Shown piece after piece: positions 7,883-15,183 of a DNA stretch of 64,000 nt; positions within the stretch are counted from its first letter, which is position 1, and every line of letters starts with the position of its first letter. The DNA is from Xanthomonas fragariae. GTDB lineage: Bacteria > Pseudomonadota > Gammaproteobacteria > Xanthomonadales > Xanthomonadaceae. The translations under genes were made by a program, and so were the position numbers. Location of the stretch: positions 1,543,501 through 1,607,500 of the forward strand of contig NZ_LT853882.1 in NCBI RefSeq assembly GCF_900183975.1, given 5' to 3'. The notes beneath the pieces were generated by a model that searched no databases, was not told the DNA's origin, and saw only the letters and a list, made by a program, of their open reading frames with translations.

Positions 7883-10800
7883 TCAAAAATCGTATGACGC
7901 AGTCAGACGCATGTAGCGCGGCTGGTTGTAGCTCCAAGCTTCGGTGCCGAGCCCATAGGTGTTGGACACGGTCCGGCGGCTGGTTTCGTTGGTGCTGGAT
8001 ACGCGATTGACCGAGCGGTCGTTCAGCACGTTGAAAACATTCAGCGCAAACGCCAGCTTGTGATCGGCGAAGGCTGGACGATAGGTGACGCCCAGATCCA
8101 GATTCTTGATCCAAGGGGTCTCGCCAGCGCTGCCCGTAGGCACCGGCTGGCCGTAGCAGTAGTGATACGACGATCCATAACCGACCGGGTCGTAATCTAG
8201 CTCTGCGGCGTCAGGTCCGGCGTAATAGCCCAGGCAGGACTTCGGCGTGCCGGACATGACCCGTACCGTAGCCGATGCCAGCCACTCAGGAGTGAACTCA
8301 TAGGCGCCAAACGCTTTCAACTGATACCGACGGTCGTTGGCCAGATTGCCGCCTGCGAAGTACATCAGTGGCGCCGCATCCCAATCCTGGGTCTTGGAGA
8401 TGTCGGCTTGCTCAAGGTCTGACTTCACCTGTCCTTCGGTGTTCCCGTATAGGTGCGACCAAGTGTAGTCGACGCGGCCATACCACTTTTCGTCGAAGGG
8501 ATGCTCGATGAACAGGTCCACGGCGACGTAGTTACGTTTGGCCTTGTCCGTAAAACCCCAATCGGACTGCGACATGCGCAACTGGGTATATCCAGAGCCA
8601 TCGGTGTTGGGAAGGTTGTAGGTATTGGTCTCGCCAGGGTTGAACATGACGCAACCAGGAATGGTCACGCTACTGGCATCGCCGCCTGCTGCCTCGAGCG
8701 TATCGGACATACGGCCCAAATCGCAGACATCATCGATCGCAGTCTGCAGTTTGCGATACGTGACTTTGGCGCCTGAATTCCATTTCTCGCCCAGTGTCTT
8801 TTCGAATCCGATCAGGAATTCGTCTTGATACTGCGACTTCAGATCGCTTGGAGCAAACGAGTTCGGATCCGGCGCCTGGCCATATTCCCCGTTGGAAGAA
8901 ACCGGGCCGGGACCGAGTGCAGTCAGACCGGTCGGCTCACCATTTGCATCGATCCCCGAGTAAGTGAAGTACTCATTGGTGAACGTCGAAGCAGACGCTC
9001 CTCGGATGGCAACCTGATTGGGTAAGGCCAGATAGTAGCGGCCGAGGTTGGCGAAGACTTTGAATGAAGAGTCGCCAAATACATCCCAGCTGACGCCCAC
9101 GCGTGGGGCCCACTGGTCGCCGCTGTCCACGTAGGCCACGTGATCGCTGTTGAAGTTGGTGAACTTGTCGTTACGGATACCCAGCGTGAGCAGCCAGTTA
9201 TCGCTGACCTGCCAACGATCTTCGAGATAGTAGGCCTTCTGTTCAACGGACATGCTGGTAGCCGTTGTCAATACGCGGCGGTTCACGAAGTAGCCTTCGC
9301 CGCCGGACGGACCAACTCCGAGCGCACCATTAATCGGTTCGCTCGGGTCGTTTTGACTACCATAGATCCAGCGATAGCCTGGCCCGCTGGTGAAGACGCC
9401 TTCATCGTAGGCGTTGAAGTACATATTGTCTACGCCAGCGGTCAGGTCATGGTCGCCCAGACGGTAATTCAACTCCAGGCGAAGATTGCGGCTCTTGTTG
9501 ATCGGGTCGCGCGCTTTGACTGTGGTGGTAGCCTGCCCATTGGTTATGCGCCTGCCGCCGGTGATCGCAGGATCCTGCAGATTCGCGCTTGCGATGTTGG
9601 GTAGTGCCGATGCGCCTAGATTCCACTGCTGGTTATGCTGGGTATCGCGTCCCCAGATCGCATTCAAAGTCAGGTCATCGGTGATGTAACTGGTAAATTT
9701 CAGAATATCGACGCTGTCCTTGAGCTTGTACGTATCTGTAAACAACCCGGACGGACCCCGGTCCGTGTAAGAAGCATAGTCGTAGTTGCTGTAGACACCG
9801 GAGCGCCGATCGGTGTTCTCGATTCGTGTGTAATCGAGGATATTACTGTCGTTGATATTCCAGTCCAGCTTGCCGTAGAACTTCGGCGAACTGTTGTCGT
9901 AATGGCTACGTCCCTGATCTGCCGCCGCCGTCGCGATATTGGTGGTCGCGCCGTCCACCTTGTTGGATTCGCCAGCCACGAATAGGAATAGACGATCTTC
10001 GATCAGGGGCCCGCCTGCATAGGCGCTATAAACTGTCCTGTTCTGCAGATCGCCTTTACCACGACGGTAAATCGTCCCTGGCAGTTGATCATCTTCATAT
10101 CCATAATCGGCCGGAAGCGTGCTATTGGGATACCACGCATCGCCACGCGAGCTTGCCAGCGATTTGGGTTCCCACACCGCCTGAGCGCCAAAGTGCCACT
10201 CGTTGGTGCCGCGCTTGCCCACCTGGCTGATGACGCCGCCAGTCGAGCGGCCGTACTTGGCGCTGTAGCCACCCGTATAGGTTTCCTGCTGGTCGATCGC
10301 ACCATACGGAAGGCTGAGGCCGCCGAGGTTGTTGAATGGATTAGTGACGTTGACGCCATTAATGTAATAAGCGTTTTCCGTCACACTGGCTCCGCCGAAC
10401 GAAATGGTGGAACGCGAACCATTGTTGAAAGCGCCGCTTCCGGAGATCGCACCTGGCGCCAGCAACGCAATCGCTTCCGCACTGCGTCCCAGCGGTAGTG
10501 TTGTCAGCTGTTCGGAGGTGATGACCGAGCGCGAGCTGGTGGAGCTGACGTCGATCTTCGGTACGCTAGCTGCGGTGACCGTGATCGCACCCAGCGTTGT
10601 CGCATCCGCGTTGCCTGCGGCGCTCGCACCGGCAAACGACACTTCAGTACCCGAGCCGACGCGTAACTGTACGTTCTTGCGGGTGTCGATGACCTGATCG
10701 CCGCGACGCAAGGTGACGGTGTAGGCACCAACCGGTAATGAGCCGAGGTTGTAGCAGCCATCTGCGTCGACGGTGATCGTGCGGCTGAGGCCGGTTTCGC

Positions 10801-10957
10801 TCTGCACGACGATGGTGCTGCCGGCTTCCGAGGGAGCGCTACCATAGATGCTGCCGGTCGTGCTTTGTGCGTAAACCGCGCCATTGGCGAGACAGGCGCC
10901 CAGCACAACAGCCAGAGCGGTACGCTTGAGGGCGTGGCGACGAAATTGATTGCTCAT
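7883..10957 (-). CDS. TonB-dependent outer-membrane receptor, Oar-like with carboxypeptidase-regulatory domain
   Basis: A 1024-residue outer-membrane protein. It has a signal peptide (MSNQFRRHALKRTALAVVLG..., cleavage near YAQ-S, residue 31), then a carboxypeptidase-regulatory-like beta domain (about residues 35-115), a plug domain (about 140-250, with a YYINGVNVTNPFNN stretch), and a long beta-barrel ending in the terminal-Phe strand LTASYDF expected for BAM-dependent insertion. Proteins of this Oar-like group take up unknown, often peptide or carbohydrate, ligands using TonB energy. The ATG is supported by AAAAGG 7 nt upstream. The upstream 380 bp is AT-rich for this genome and may hold the promoter; no Fur box was recognised. 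Confidence 0.9.
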   Translation of the reverse strand: MSNQFRRHALKRTALAVVLGACLANGAVYAQSTTGSIYGSAPSEAGSTIVVQSETGLSRTITVDADGCYNLGSLPVGAYTVTLRRGDQVIDTRKNVQLRVGSGTEVSFAGASAAGNADATTLGAITVTAASVPKIDVSSTSSRSVITSEQLTTLPLGRSAEAIALLAPGAISGSGAFNNGSRSTISFGGASVTENAYYINGVNVTNPFNNLGGLSLPYGAIDQQETYTGGYSAKYGRSTGGVISQVGKRGTNEWHFGAQAVWEPKSLASSRGDAWYPNSTLPADYGYEDDQLPGTIYRRGKGDLQNRTVYSAYAGGPLIEDRLFLFVAGESNKVDGATTNIATAAADQGRSHYDNSSPKFYGKLDWNINDSNILDYTRIENTDRRSGVYSNYDYASYTDRGPSGLFTDTYKLKDSVDILKFTSYITDDLTLNAIWGRDTQHNQQWNLGASALPNIASANLQDPAITGGRRITNGQATTTVKARDPINKSRNLRLELNYRLGDHDLTAGVDNMYFNAYDEGVFTSGPGYRWIYGSQNDPSEPINGALGVGPSGGEGYFVNRRVLTTATSMSVEQKAYYLEDRWQVSDNWLLTLGIRNDKFTNFNSDHVAYVDSGDQWAPRVGVSWDVFGDSSFKVFANLGRYYLALPNQVAIRGASASTFTNEYFTYSGIDANGEPTGLTALGPGPVSSNGEYGQAPDPNSFAPSDLKSQYQDEFLIGFEKTLGEKWNSGAKVTYRKLQTAIDDVCDLGRMSDTLEAAGGDASSVTIPGCVMFNPGETNTYNLPNTDGSGYTQLRMSQSDWGFTDKAKRNYVAVDLFIEHPFDEKWYGRVDYTWSHLYGNTEGQVKSDLEQADISKTQDWDAAPLMYFAGGNLANDRRYQLKAFGAYEFTPEWLASATVRVMSGTPKSCLGYYAGPDAAELDYDPVGYGSSYHYCYGQPVPTGSAGETPWIKNLDLGVTYRPAFADHKLAFALNVFNVLNDRSVNRVSSTNETSRRTVSNTYGLGTEAWSYNQPRYMRLTASYDF

Positions 10958-11339
10958 TCCTGACCTTTTAGCTGGGTATCGGGAGACTTGGCAGTCATCG
11001 GAAAGTCAGATGGCCTCAATTCGAAAGCAATAAATCTGTACTCTAGGTCGCAAGTGGTTTAAATGGTTTTTAATAAAACGACTGAGATCCGCATTGGATG
11101 TGTGGAACTGCGCACAACTTGACGGTCCGCACATGGATGCAGCGACAGGTTCCGTGACTATTCATTTTGTCACTGCGTAGGATTCGTGATCAAACCGAAC
11201 CGAGCGCTGCAATTCGACCGTCGTAGCCGAAGATAGTTGAGTTCGATTTTTAGGTTTCATTAGAAATATTTGACACAACAAATGCTCCGGTTACGGGGGG
11301 CCTTTGTTGTGTAGCGTAACTCAGCAGGCTCAGAGGCTG
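10958..11339. other. AT-rich upstream region of the TonB receptor, no gene seen
   Basis: This stretch is clearly poorer in GC than its surroundings and holds no credible coding frame on either strand. It precedes the receptor gene on the minus strand and probably contains its promoter and leader. No recognisable operator or riboswitch was identified. Confidence 0.5.
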
Positions 11340-11610
11340 ACAATTGTCACCACGTAAGAACCGGCCGATGTTGTCATACAGACCGGACTAGGAGTCCGAG
11401 CTGAAGTAGTTGCGCGGGGGTTCTTGTCGAAGGCGTTGTCGATGCCGAGGTAGACATTGATCTTCGAGCCGGGGAACTAATCGCCGAACTGTGAAGTGCT
11501 GGTAGGTGTGCGAGCTGTTCTTGATCGGGCTGGCCAAGCCTGGGAGCGCCGTTGTAGCTCTCCTGGGTCACGGGCAGGTTGCCGTCTAGGTAGTCCATGT
11601 CTGCAGATGC
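11340..11610 (-). pseudogene. Decayed C-terminal fragment of a TonB-dependent receptor
   Basis: On the minus strand, frames joined by frameshifts read fragments typical of the end of a Xanthomonas TonB receptor: MDYLDGNLPVTQESYNGAPR, then KINVYLGIDNAFDKNPPRNY, then SGLYDNIGRF. At least two frame changes and in-frame stops separate these pieces and no terminal Phe strand is intact, so the gene is dead. It differs from the end of the intact receptor at 7883-10957, so it is a remnant of another receptor rather than a simple duplication of that one. Confidence 0.7.
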
Positions 11611-11767
11611 GCGTGGACGAGTCGGTACACTGACGACCTCTTTGGCGCTGCGGTTGGTGATGCAGCTATCGCTGCCGCCGCAGCACACGACGAATCAGGC
11701 AGGCAATGACGACGATGGTGAAATGCGCTTTAAGTACGGCGATCGACCTTGCACAGGGCGCAATCGC

Positions 11768-12619
11768 ATGATCGGCGAACGCAGGATTGCCGCACATGCA
11801 GTGCAAGGGGCGCTCGCGCCGCATCCGCGAATCCGCAACGTCATTGCGGTGGGGTCCGGCAAGGGCGGGGTGGGCAAGTCGACCACGGCGGTGAATCTGG
11901 CGCTGGCCCTGCGGCAACGGGGCGCGCGGGTGGGCGTATTGGATGCCGATATCTACGGGCCGAGCGTGCCGGCCATGTTGGGCCTGAGCGGCCGGCCGGA
12001 CAGCCCGGACAACAAGTCGATCGAGCCGTTGCGTGCGTTCGGGATCGAGGCTATGTCGATCGGCTTGTTGGTCGATCAGGACACGCCGATGATCTGGCGC
12101 GGGCCGATGGCGACATCCGCGTTGACCCAGTTGTTCAACGACACGCTGTGGGGCGACCTGGATTACCTGCTGATCGATCTGCCGCCAGGCACCGGCGACA
12201 TCCAGTTGACCCTGTCGCAAAAGATTCCGGTGGCCGGCGCAGTGATCGTCACCACGCCGCAGGACATCGCCACGCTGGACGCGCGCAAGGCCCTGAAGAT
12301 GTTCGAAAAAGTCGAGGTGCCGGTGCTCGGTATCGTCGAAAACATGGCGGTGCACACTTGCAGCAACTGCGGTCACCGTGAGCATCTGTTCGGCGAAGGC
12401 GGCGGCGAGCGCATGGCCGCGCAGTATGGCGTGCCGTTGCTGGGGTCTTTGCCGCTGGAAATGGCCATCCGCGAGCAGGGCGATGCCGGTCACCCGATCG
12501 TGGTTGCAGCGCCCGAGTCGGCAGCAGCGCAGGCTTATCTGGTGGCCGCTGCGCGCCTGTCGGAGGAACTGAGCAAGCGTCCGCGCGCCAGTATCCCGAT
12601 TTCGGCCTCGCTGCTGTAA
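11768..12619 (+). CDS. mrp: Mrp/NBP35 (ApbC) family Fe-S cluster carrier ATPase
   Basis: A 283-residue cytoplasmic ATPase expected to bind and transfer Fe-S clusters to apoproteins. The deviant Walker A GSGKGGVGKST is at residues 29-39, a DADIYGPSVP switch block follows, then LIDLPPGTGD as Walker B. The CxxC pair C198/C201 (CSNC) would bridge a cluster at the dimer interface. E. coli Mrp is longer because of an N-terminal MIP18/DUF59 domain, which is absent here. The ATG at 11768 was chosen because the conserved domain starts within 25 residues; codons upstream look non-coding and run into the receptor remnant. dcd follows on the same strand after 95 nt. Confidence 0.92.
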   Translation: MIGERRIAAHAVQGALAPHPRIRNVIAVGSGKGGVGKSTTAVNLALALRQRGARVGVLDADIYGPSVPAMLGLSGRPDSPDNKSIEPLRAFGIEAMSIGLLVDQDTPMIWRGPMATSALTQLFNDTLWGDLDYLLIDLPPGTGDIQLTLSQKIPVAGAVIVTTPQDIATLDARKALKMFEKVEVPVLGIVENMAVHTCSNCGHREHLFGEGGGERMAAQYGVPLLGSLPLEMAIREQGDAGHPIVVAAPESAAAQAYLVAAARLSEELSKRPRASIPISASLL

Positions 12620-12714
12620 CGCGCTGGCCGGCCGTTGGTGCCGGCCGCTGCTAGAATTTGCCGTTTTCGCGCGGGCCGCCCGGCCCGCCGTCTTCCGTCT
12701 TCAAGGAACACCGC

Positions 12715-13284
12715 ATGAGCATCAAGAGCGACCGCTGGATCAAGCGCATGGCCGAACAGCACGCGATGGTCGAGCCGTTCGAACCAGGCCAGATCAAGCA
12801 CGACGCTGCCGGGCAGCGCATCGTCAGTTTCGGCACGTCCAGCTACGGGTACGACGTGCGCTGCTCGCGCGAGTTCAAAATCTTCACCAACATCAACTCC
12901 ACGATTGTCGACCCGAAGCATTTCGACCCGGGCAGCTTTGTTGATATCGAATCGGATGTCTGTATCATCCCGCCGAACAGTTTTGCGCTGGCACGGACGG
13001 TGGAATATTTCCGCATCCCGCGCGACACCCTGGTGGTGTGCCTGGGCAAGAGCACCTACGCGCGCTGCGGCATCATCGTCAACGTGACCCCGCTAGAGCC
13101 GGAGTGGGAAGGCCACGTGACCCTGGAATTCAGCAACACCACGCCGTTGCCGGCACGTATCTACGCCAATGAAGGCGTAGCGCAGATGCTGTTTTTCCAG
13201 TCGGACGAAGTCTGCGAGACCTCGTACAAGGACCGCGGCGGCAAGTACCAGGGCCAGACCGGCGTGACCTTGCCACGCACCTGA
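12715..13284 (+). CDS. dcd: dCTP deaminase
   Basis: A 189-residue enzyme that deaminates dCTP to dUTP, the main route to dTMP in many bacteria. The family sequence is clear throughout: the SIKSDRWI start, [27 protein letters not shown], and [21 protein letters not shown], which carries the catalytic Glu, followed by the flexible C-terminal tail that closes over the triphosphate ([11 protein letters not shown]). An AAGGA about 8 nt upstream supports the ATG. A short GC-rich inverted repeat separates it from mrp, so co-transcription is possible but not certain. Confidence 0.95.
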   Translation: MSIKSDRWIKRMAEQHAMVEPFEPGQIKHDAAGQRIVSFGTSSYGYDVRCSREFKIFTNINSTIVDPKHFDPGSFVDIESDVCIIPPNSFALARTVEYFRIPRDTLVVCLGKSTYARCGIIVNVTPLEPEWEGHVTLEFSNTTPLPARIYANEGVAQMLFFQSDEVCETSYKDRGGKYQGQTGVTLPRT

Positions 13285-13490
13285 TGCAATGGCGCGGCCG
13301 TGGCCTTCGGCAGGTCGCGGTCGCTCTTTCGCGGTAGCGCAGGGTGGCGCGCGCCAGCTGCCATCAGCAATGCCTGCCACCCGACAGCGACCAGTGTGTC
13401 CGGATCGAAACGGGCCAGTCCAAGGTGGTCCAGCAAAAACAATATGCCCAACGTGAGCAGAAACAGGGCGGGAATCAGGCGATAGCGCAT
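13161..13490 (-). CDS. Small membrane protein, LiaI/LiaF-like transmembrane segment
   Basis: The N-terminal 45 residues ([20 protein letters not shown], then DHLGLARF and a second hydrophobic stretch) resemble the two-helix DUF5668/LiaF-like segment, and they are similar in pattern to the 55-residue protein encoded just upstream at 13554-13721. The frame then continues antisense into the end of dcd, where the last 40 residues look unlike a real protein; the original gene may have ended earlier and lost its stop. An ATG at 13520 would add 10 residues. The function is unknown. Confidence 0.5.
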   Translation of the reverse strand: MRYRLIPALFLLTLGILFLLDHLGLARFDPDTLVAVGWQALLMAAGARHPALPRKSDRDLPKATAAPLHQVRGKVTPVWPWYLPPRSLYEVSQTSSDWKNSICATPSLA

Positions 13491-13553
13491 GGCGATATGC
13501 GCTTGTAGGTGCGAGGCCATGCTGGTTCCCGTGCCCGATTGCCTAGATCCCAG

Positions 13554-13721
13554 CTACTTCCCCTTCCCAAACAACATTCCAACGCCGCAAGCGACCAAGG
13601 CTGCCGGCCACCACGTAGCGATCAGCCGGCCCAGACTCACATTGGTCCAGCCCAGGTTATTGGCCAGAAACAGCAGGCCGACGAGGATCAGGATCAGCGC
13701 GGCGACGACATTGGATTTCAT
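13554..13721 (-). CDS. Small two-helix membrane protein (DUF5668/LiaF-like)
   Basis: A 55-residue protein reading MKSNVVAALILILVGLLFLA, then NNLGWTNVSLGRL, a second hydrophobic segment and GKGK at the end. The pattern of two transmembrane helices joined by an NLGW turn matches the small LiaI/LiaF-like envelope proteins, whose role is usually unknown. A second protein of the same design follows 63 nt downstream on the same strand, suggesting a tandem pair. The upstream ribosome site is weak. The call rests on hydrophobicity and the NLGW motif. Confidence 0.65.
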   Translation of the reverse strand: MKSNVVAALILILVGLLFLANNLGWTNVSLGRLIATWWPAALVACGVGMLFGKGK

Positions 13722-13748
13722 GCGAAAGGGTAGTTGAAAGACGGGTGC

Positions 13749-14192
13749 CTATCGTAGCCGCTGCGCCCACGCAGCGACATGCTGTTGCAGCGCATCGGCT
13801 GCGAAGCGCTGCGCGCTGCCACTGCCCCAGACCGGTCCGGGCCAGGCGGCATCGCCGGGATGGCGGCCAACCAGATGCACGTGCAGCTGCCGCACGATAT
13901 TGCCAAGTGCGCCGATGTTGAGCTTGGTCACCTCCGGGCCCACACGTAGCAGCTGCGAGAGCTGATTGATCTCGGCCAGCAACAGGCGCTGCTGGCCGCC
14001 ATCCAGATCGATCCACTCGCTGACATCGGCCACCCGCGGTATCAGTACCAGCCATGGGAAACGGCTGTCGTCCATCAGCCGCACCTGCGACAGCGGCCCG
14101 TCGGCGACGAATACGCTGTCTGCGGCCAGCCGCGGATCGAGCCGGAAGGCGGTCGCGCCAGATGCAGGCTTGCTCGATGCGGGTTCGCTCAT
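13749..14192 (-). CDS. HIT domain protein (histidine triad family)
   Basis: A 147-residue cytoplasmic protein with a HIT domain from about residue 15, expected to act as a nucleotide hydrolase or transferase. The active-site segment is QLHVHLVGRHPGD (H104, H106); the position of the third triad His is Val, as in a recognised group of bacterial HIT-like proteins, so the substrate cannot be assigned. The ATG at 14192 overlaps the stop of the upstream dienelactone hydrolase gene in an ATGA, so the two are translationally coupled. The N-terminal 12 residues are low-complexity Ser/Ala/Pro. Confidence 0.82.
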   Translation of the reverse strand: MSEPASSKPASGATAFRLDPRLAADSVFVADGPLSQVRLMDDSRFPWLVLIPRVADVSEWIDLDGGQQRLLLAEINQLSQLLRVGPEVTKLNIGALGNIVRQLHVHLVGRHPGDAAWPGPVWGSGSAQRFAADALQQHVAAWAQRLR

Positions 14193-14851
14193 CCTAGATG
14201 CGCTTCGAAGAAGCCCAGGGTGCGCTCCAATGCGCGCTCGGCACTGTCGGCATCGAAGTGGGTCGGGTCGATGCTGCGGTTGAAGGCGTGTCCGGTCGGA
14301 TACACGAAGGTCTCCATCTGCGGCAGCTTCTCGCGGTGGGCCTGGATCGCCTCGGGCGGAATGCTGGCGTCCTGTTCGCCGAAGTGGAACATCACCGGCG
14401 CCTTTGGGGTTTCGTCCAGCAGCTGGGTGTTGCGGCCGCCGTAATAGCTCACCGACGGCAGACCCAGGCGGATCGCCGACAGCAGCGCCACCGAGCCGCC
14501 CCAGCAATAGCCCACGGTGCCGACCTTGCCGGCGCGGGTCAGCAGAGTCGCTGCGCATTTGACCACGTCCACCGCACGCTCCAGGCCGACCGCATCGGCC
14601 AGGGCCAGGCCGCGCTGGACGCTTTCCTGGTCGTAAGGCAACTGCACGTCTTTTTCTTCCAGATCGAAGAAGGCCGGCGCCAGCACTTCGTATCCGCGGG
14701 CGGCGTAGTCATCGGCCACCGCACGGATATGTTCGTTGACACCGAAGATCTCCTGGATCACCACCAGGCCGCCGCGCGGGCTGGAAACGGGCGTGGCGTG
14801 CCAGGCGGCGACTTGGCCGTCGGGGGTGTCGAGCGTGGTCCAGTGACCCAT
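14189..14851 (-). CDS. Dienelactone hydrolase family protein
   Basis: A 220-residue alpha/beta hydrolase. The dienelactone-hydrolase triad is visible as Cys116 (GYCWGG), Asp161 (GEQDASIP) and His188 (PTGHAFN), with the VIQEIFGVN block near residue 31 that carries the conserved Glu. It probably hydrolyses a lactone or ester in the cytoplasm; the natural substrate of such stand-alone homologues is generally not known. AGGAG lies a few bases before the ATG. The stop overlaps the start of the HIT gene by ATGA, forming a two-gene operon transcribed away from the type III effector candidate. Confidence 0.87.
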   Translation of the reverse strand: MGHWTTLDTPDGQVAAWHATPVSSPRGGLVVIQEIFGVNEHIRAVADDYAARGYEVLAPAFFDLEEKDVQLPYDQESVQRGLALADAVGLERAVDVVKCAATLLTRAGKVGTVGYCWGGSVALLSAIRLGLPSVSYYGGRNTQLLDETPKAPVMFHFGEQDASIPPEAIQAHREKLPQMETFVYPTGHAFNRSIDPTHFDADSAERALERTLGFFEAHLG

Positions 14852-14934
14852 GGGAACTCCTGATGTTGTAGGGGAGGCGCATTATCGACCGAACCGGCGA
14901 CGCTGCAGGTGAGGGTCTCGCTTACAGGTTGATG

Positions 14935-14996
14935 TTCGGCAAACCCGTTACGCCTTCGCCATCTGCGCATTGGGCATGCGATTGATCGATCAGCAT
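14935..14996 (+). promoter_or_regulatory. PIP box and -10 box (predicted HrpX-dependent promoter)
   Basis: TTCGG at 14935-14939 is followed by exactly 15 nt and then TTCGC at 14955-14959, matching the relaxed plant-inducible promoter (PIP) box TTCGB-N15-TTCGB. After 31 nt comes CAGCAT (14991-14996), which fits the YANNNT -10 box expected 30-32 nt downstream. The spacing and order match promoters activated by HrpX, the regulator of type III secretion genes. The box points to the 618-residue repeat protein that starts 188 nt beyond the -10 box. Confidence 0.8.
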
Positions 14997-15026
14997 GCTT
15001 GATGGTGACCGCTGGATCAGCAGCGC

Positions 15027-15060
15027 TTCGACCAGCCGGGAAGTTCGACCAGCCGGGAAG
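15027..15060. repeat. Perfect 17-bp tandem duplication in the effector leader
   Basis: TTCGACCAGCCGGGAAG occurs twice head-to-tail (15027-15043 and 15044-15060), between the predicted -10 box and the start codon of the effector candidate. It would lie in the 5' untranslated region of the predicted transcript. It may be a recent slippage product. Confidence 0.85.
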
Positions 15061-15183
15061 CAAGCTCACCAGTGGAGCCAATGCGCGAGAGCTGGCGGTT
15101 TTCAGCGGATATCCCTGAGCTGCATCAGCTTGACGAGATCCAGCCCTGAGCCGTCTTTTTCATCATGAAGCGGAGCAAAAAAA

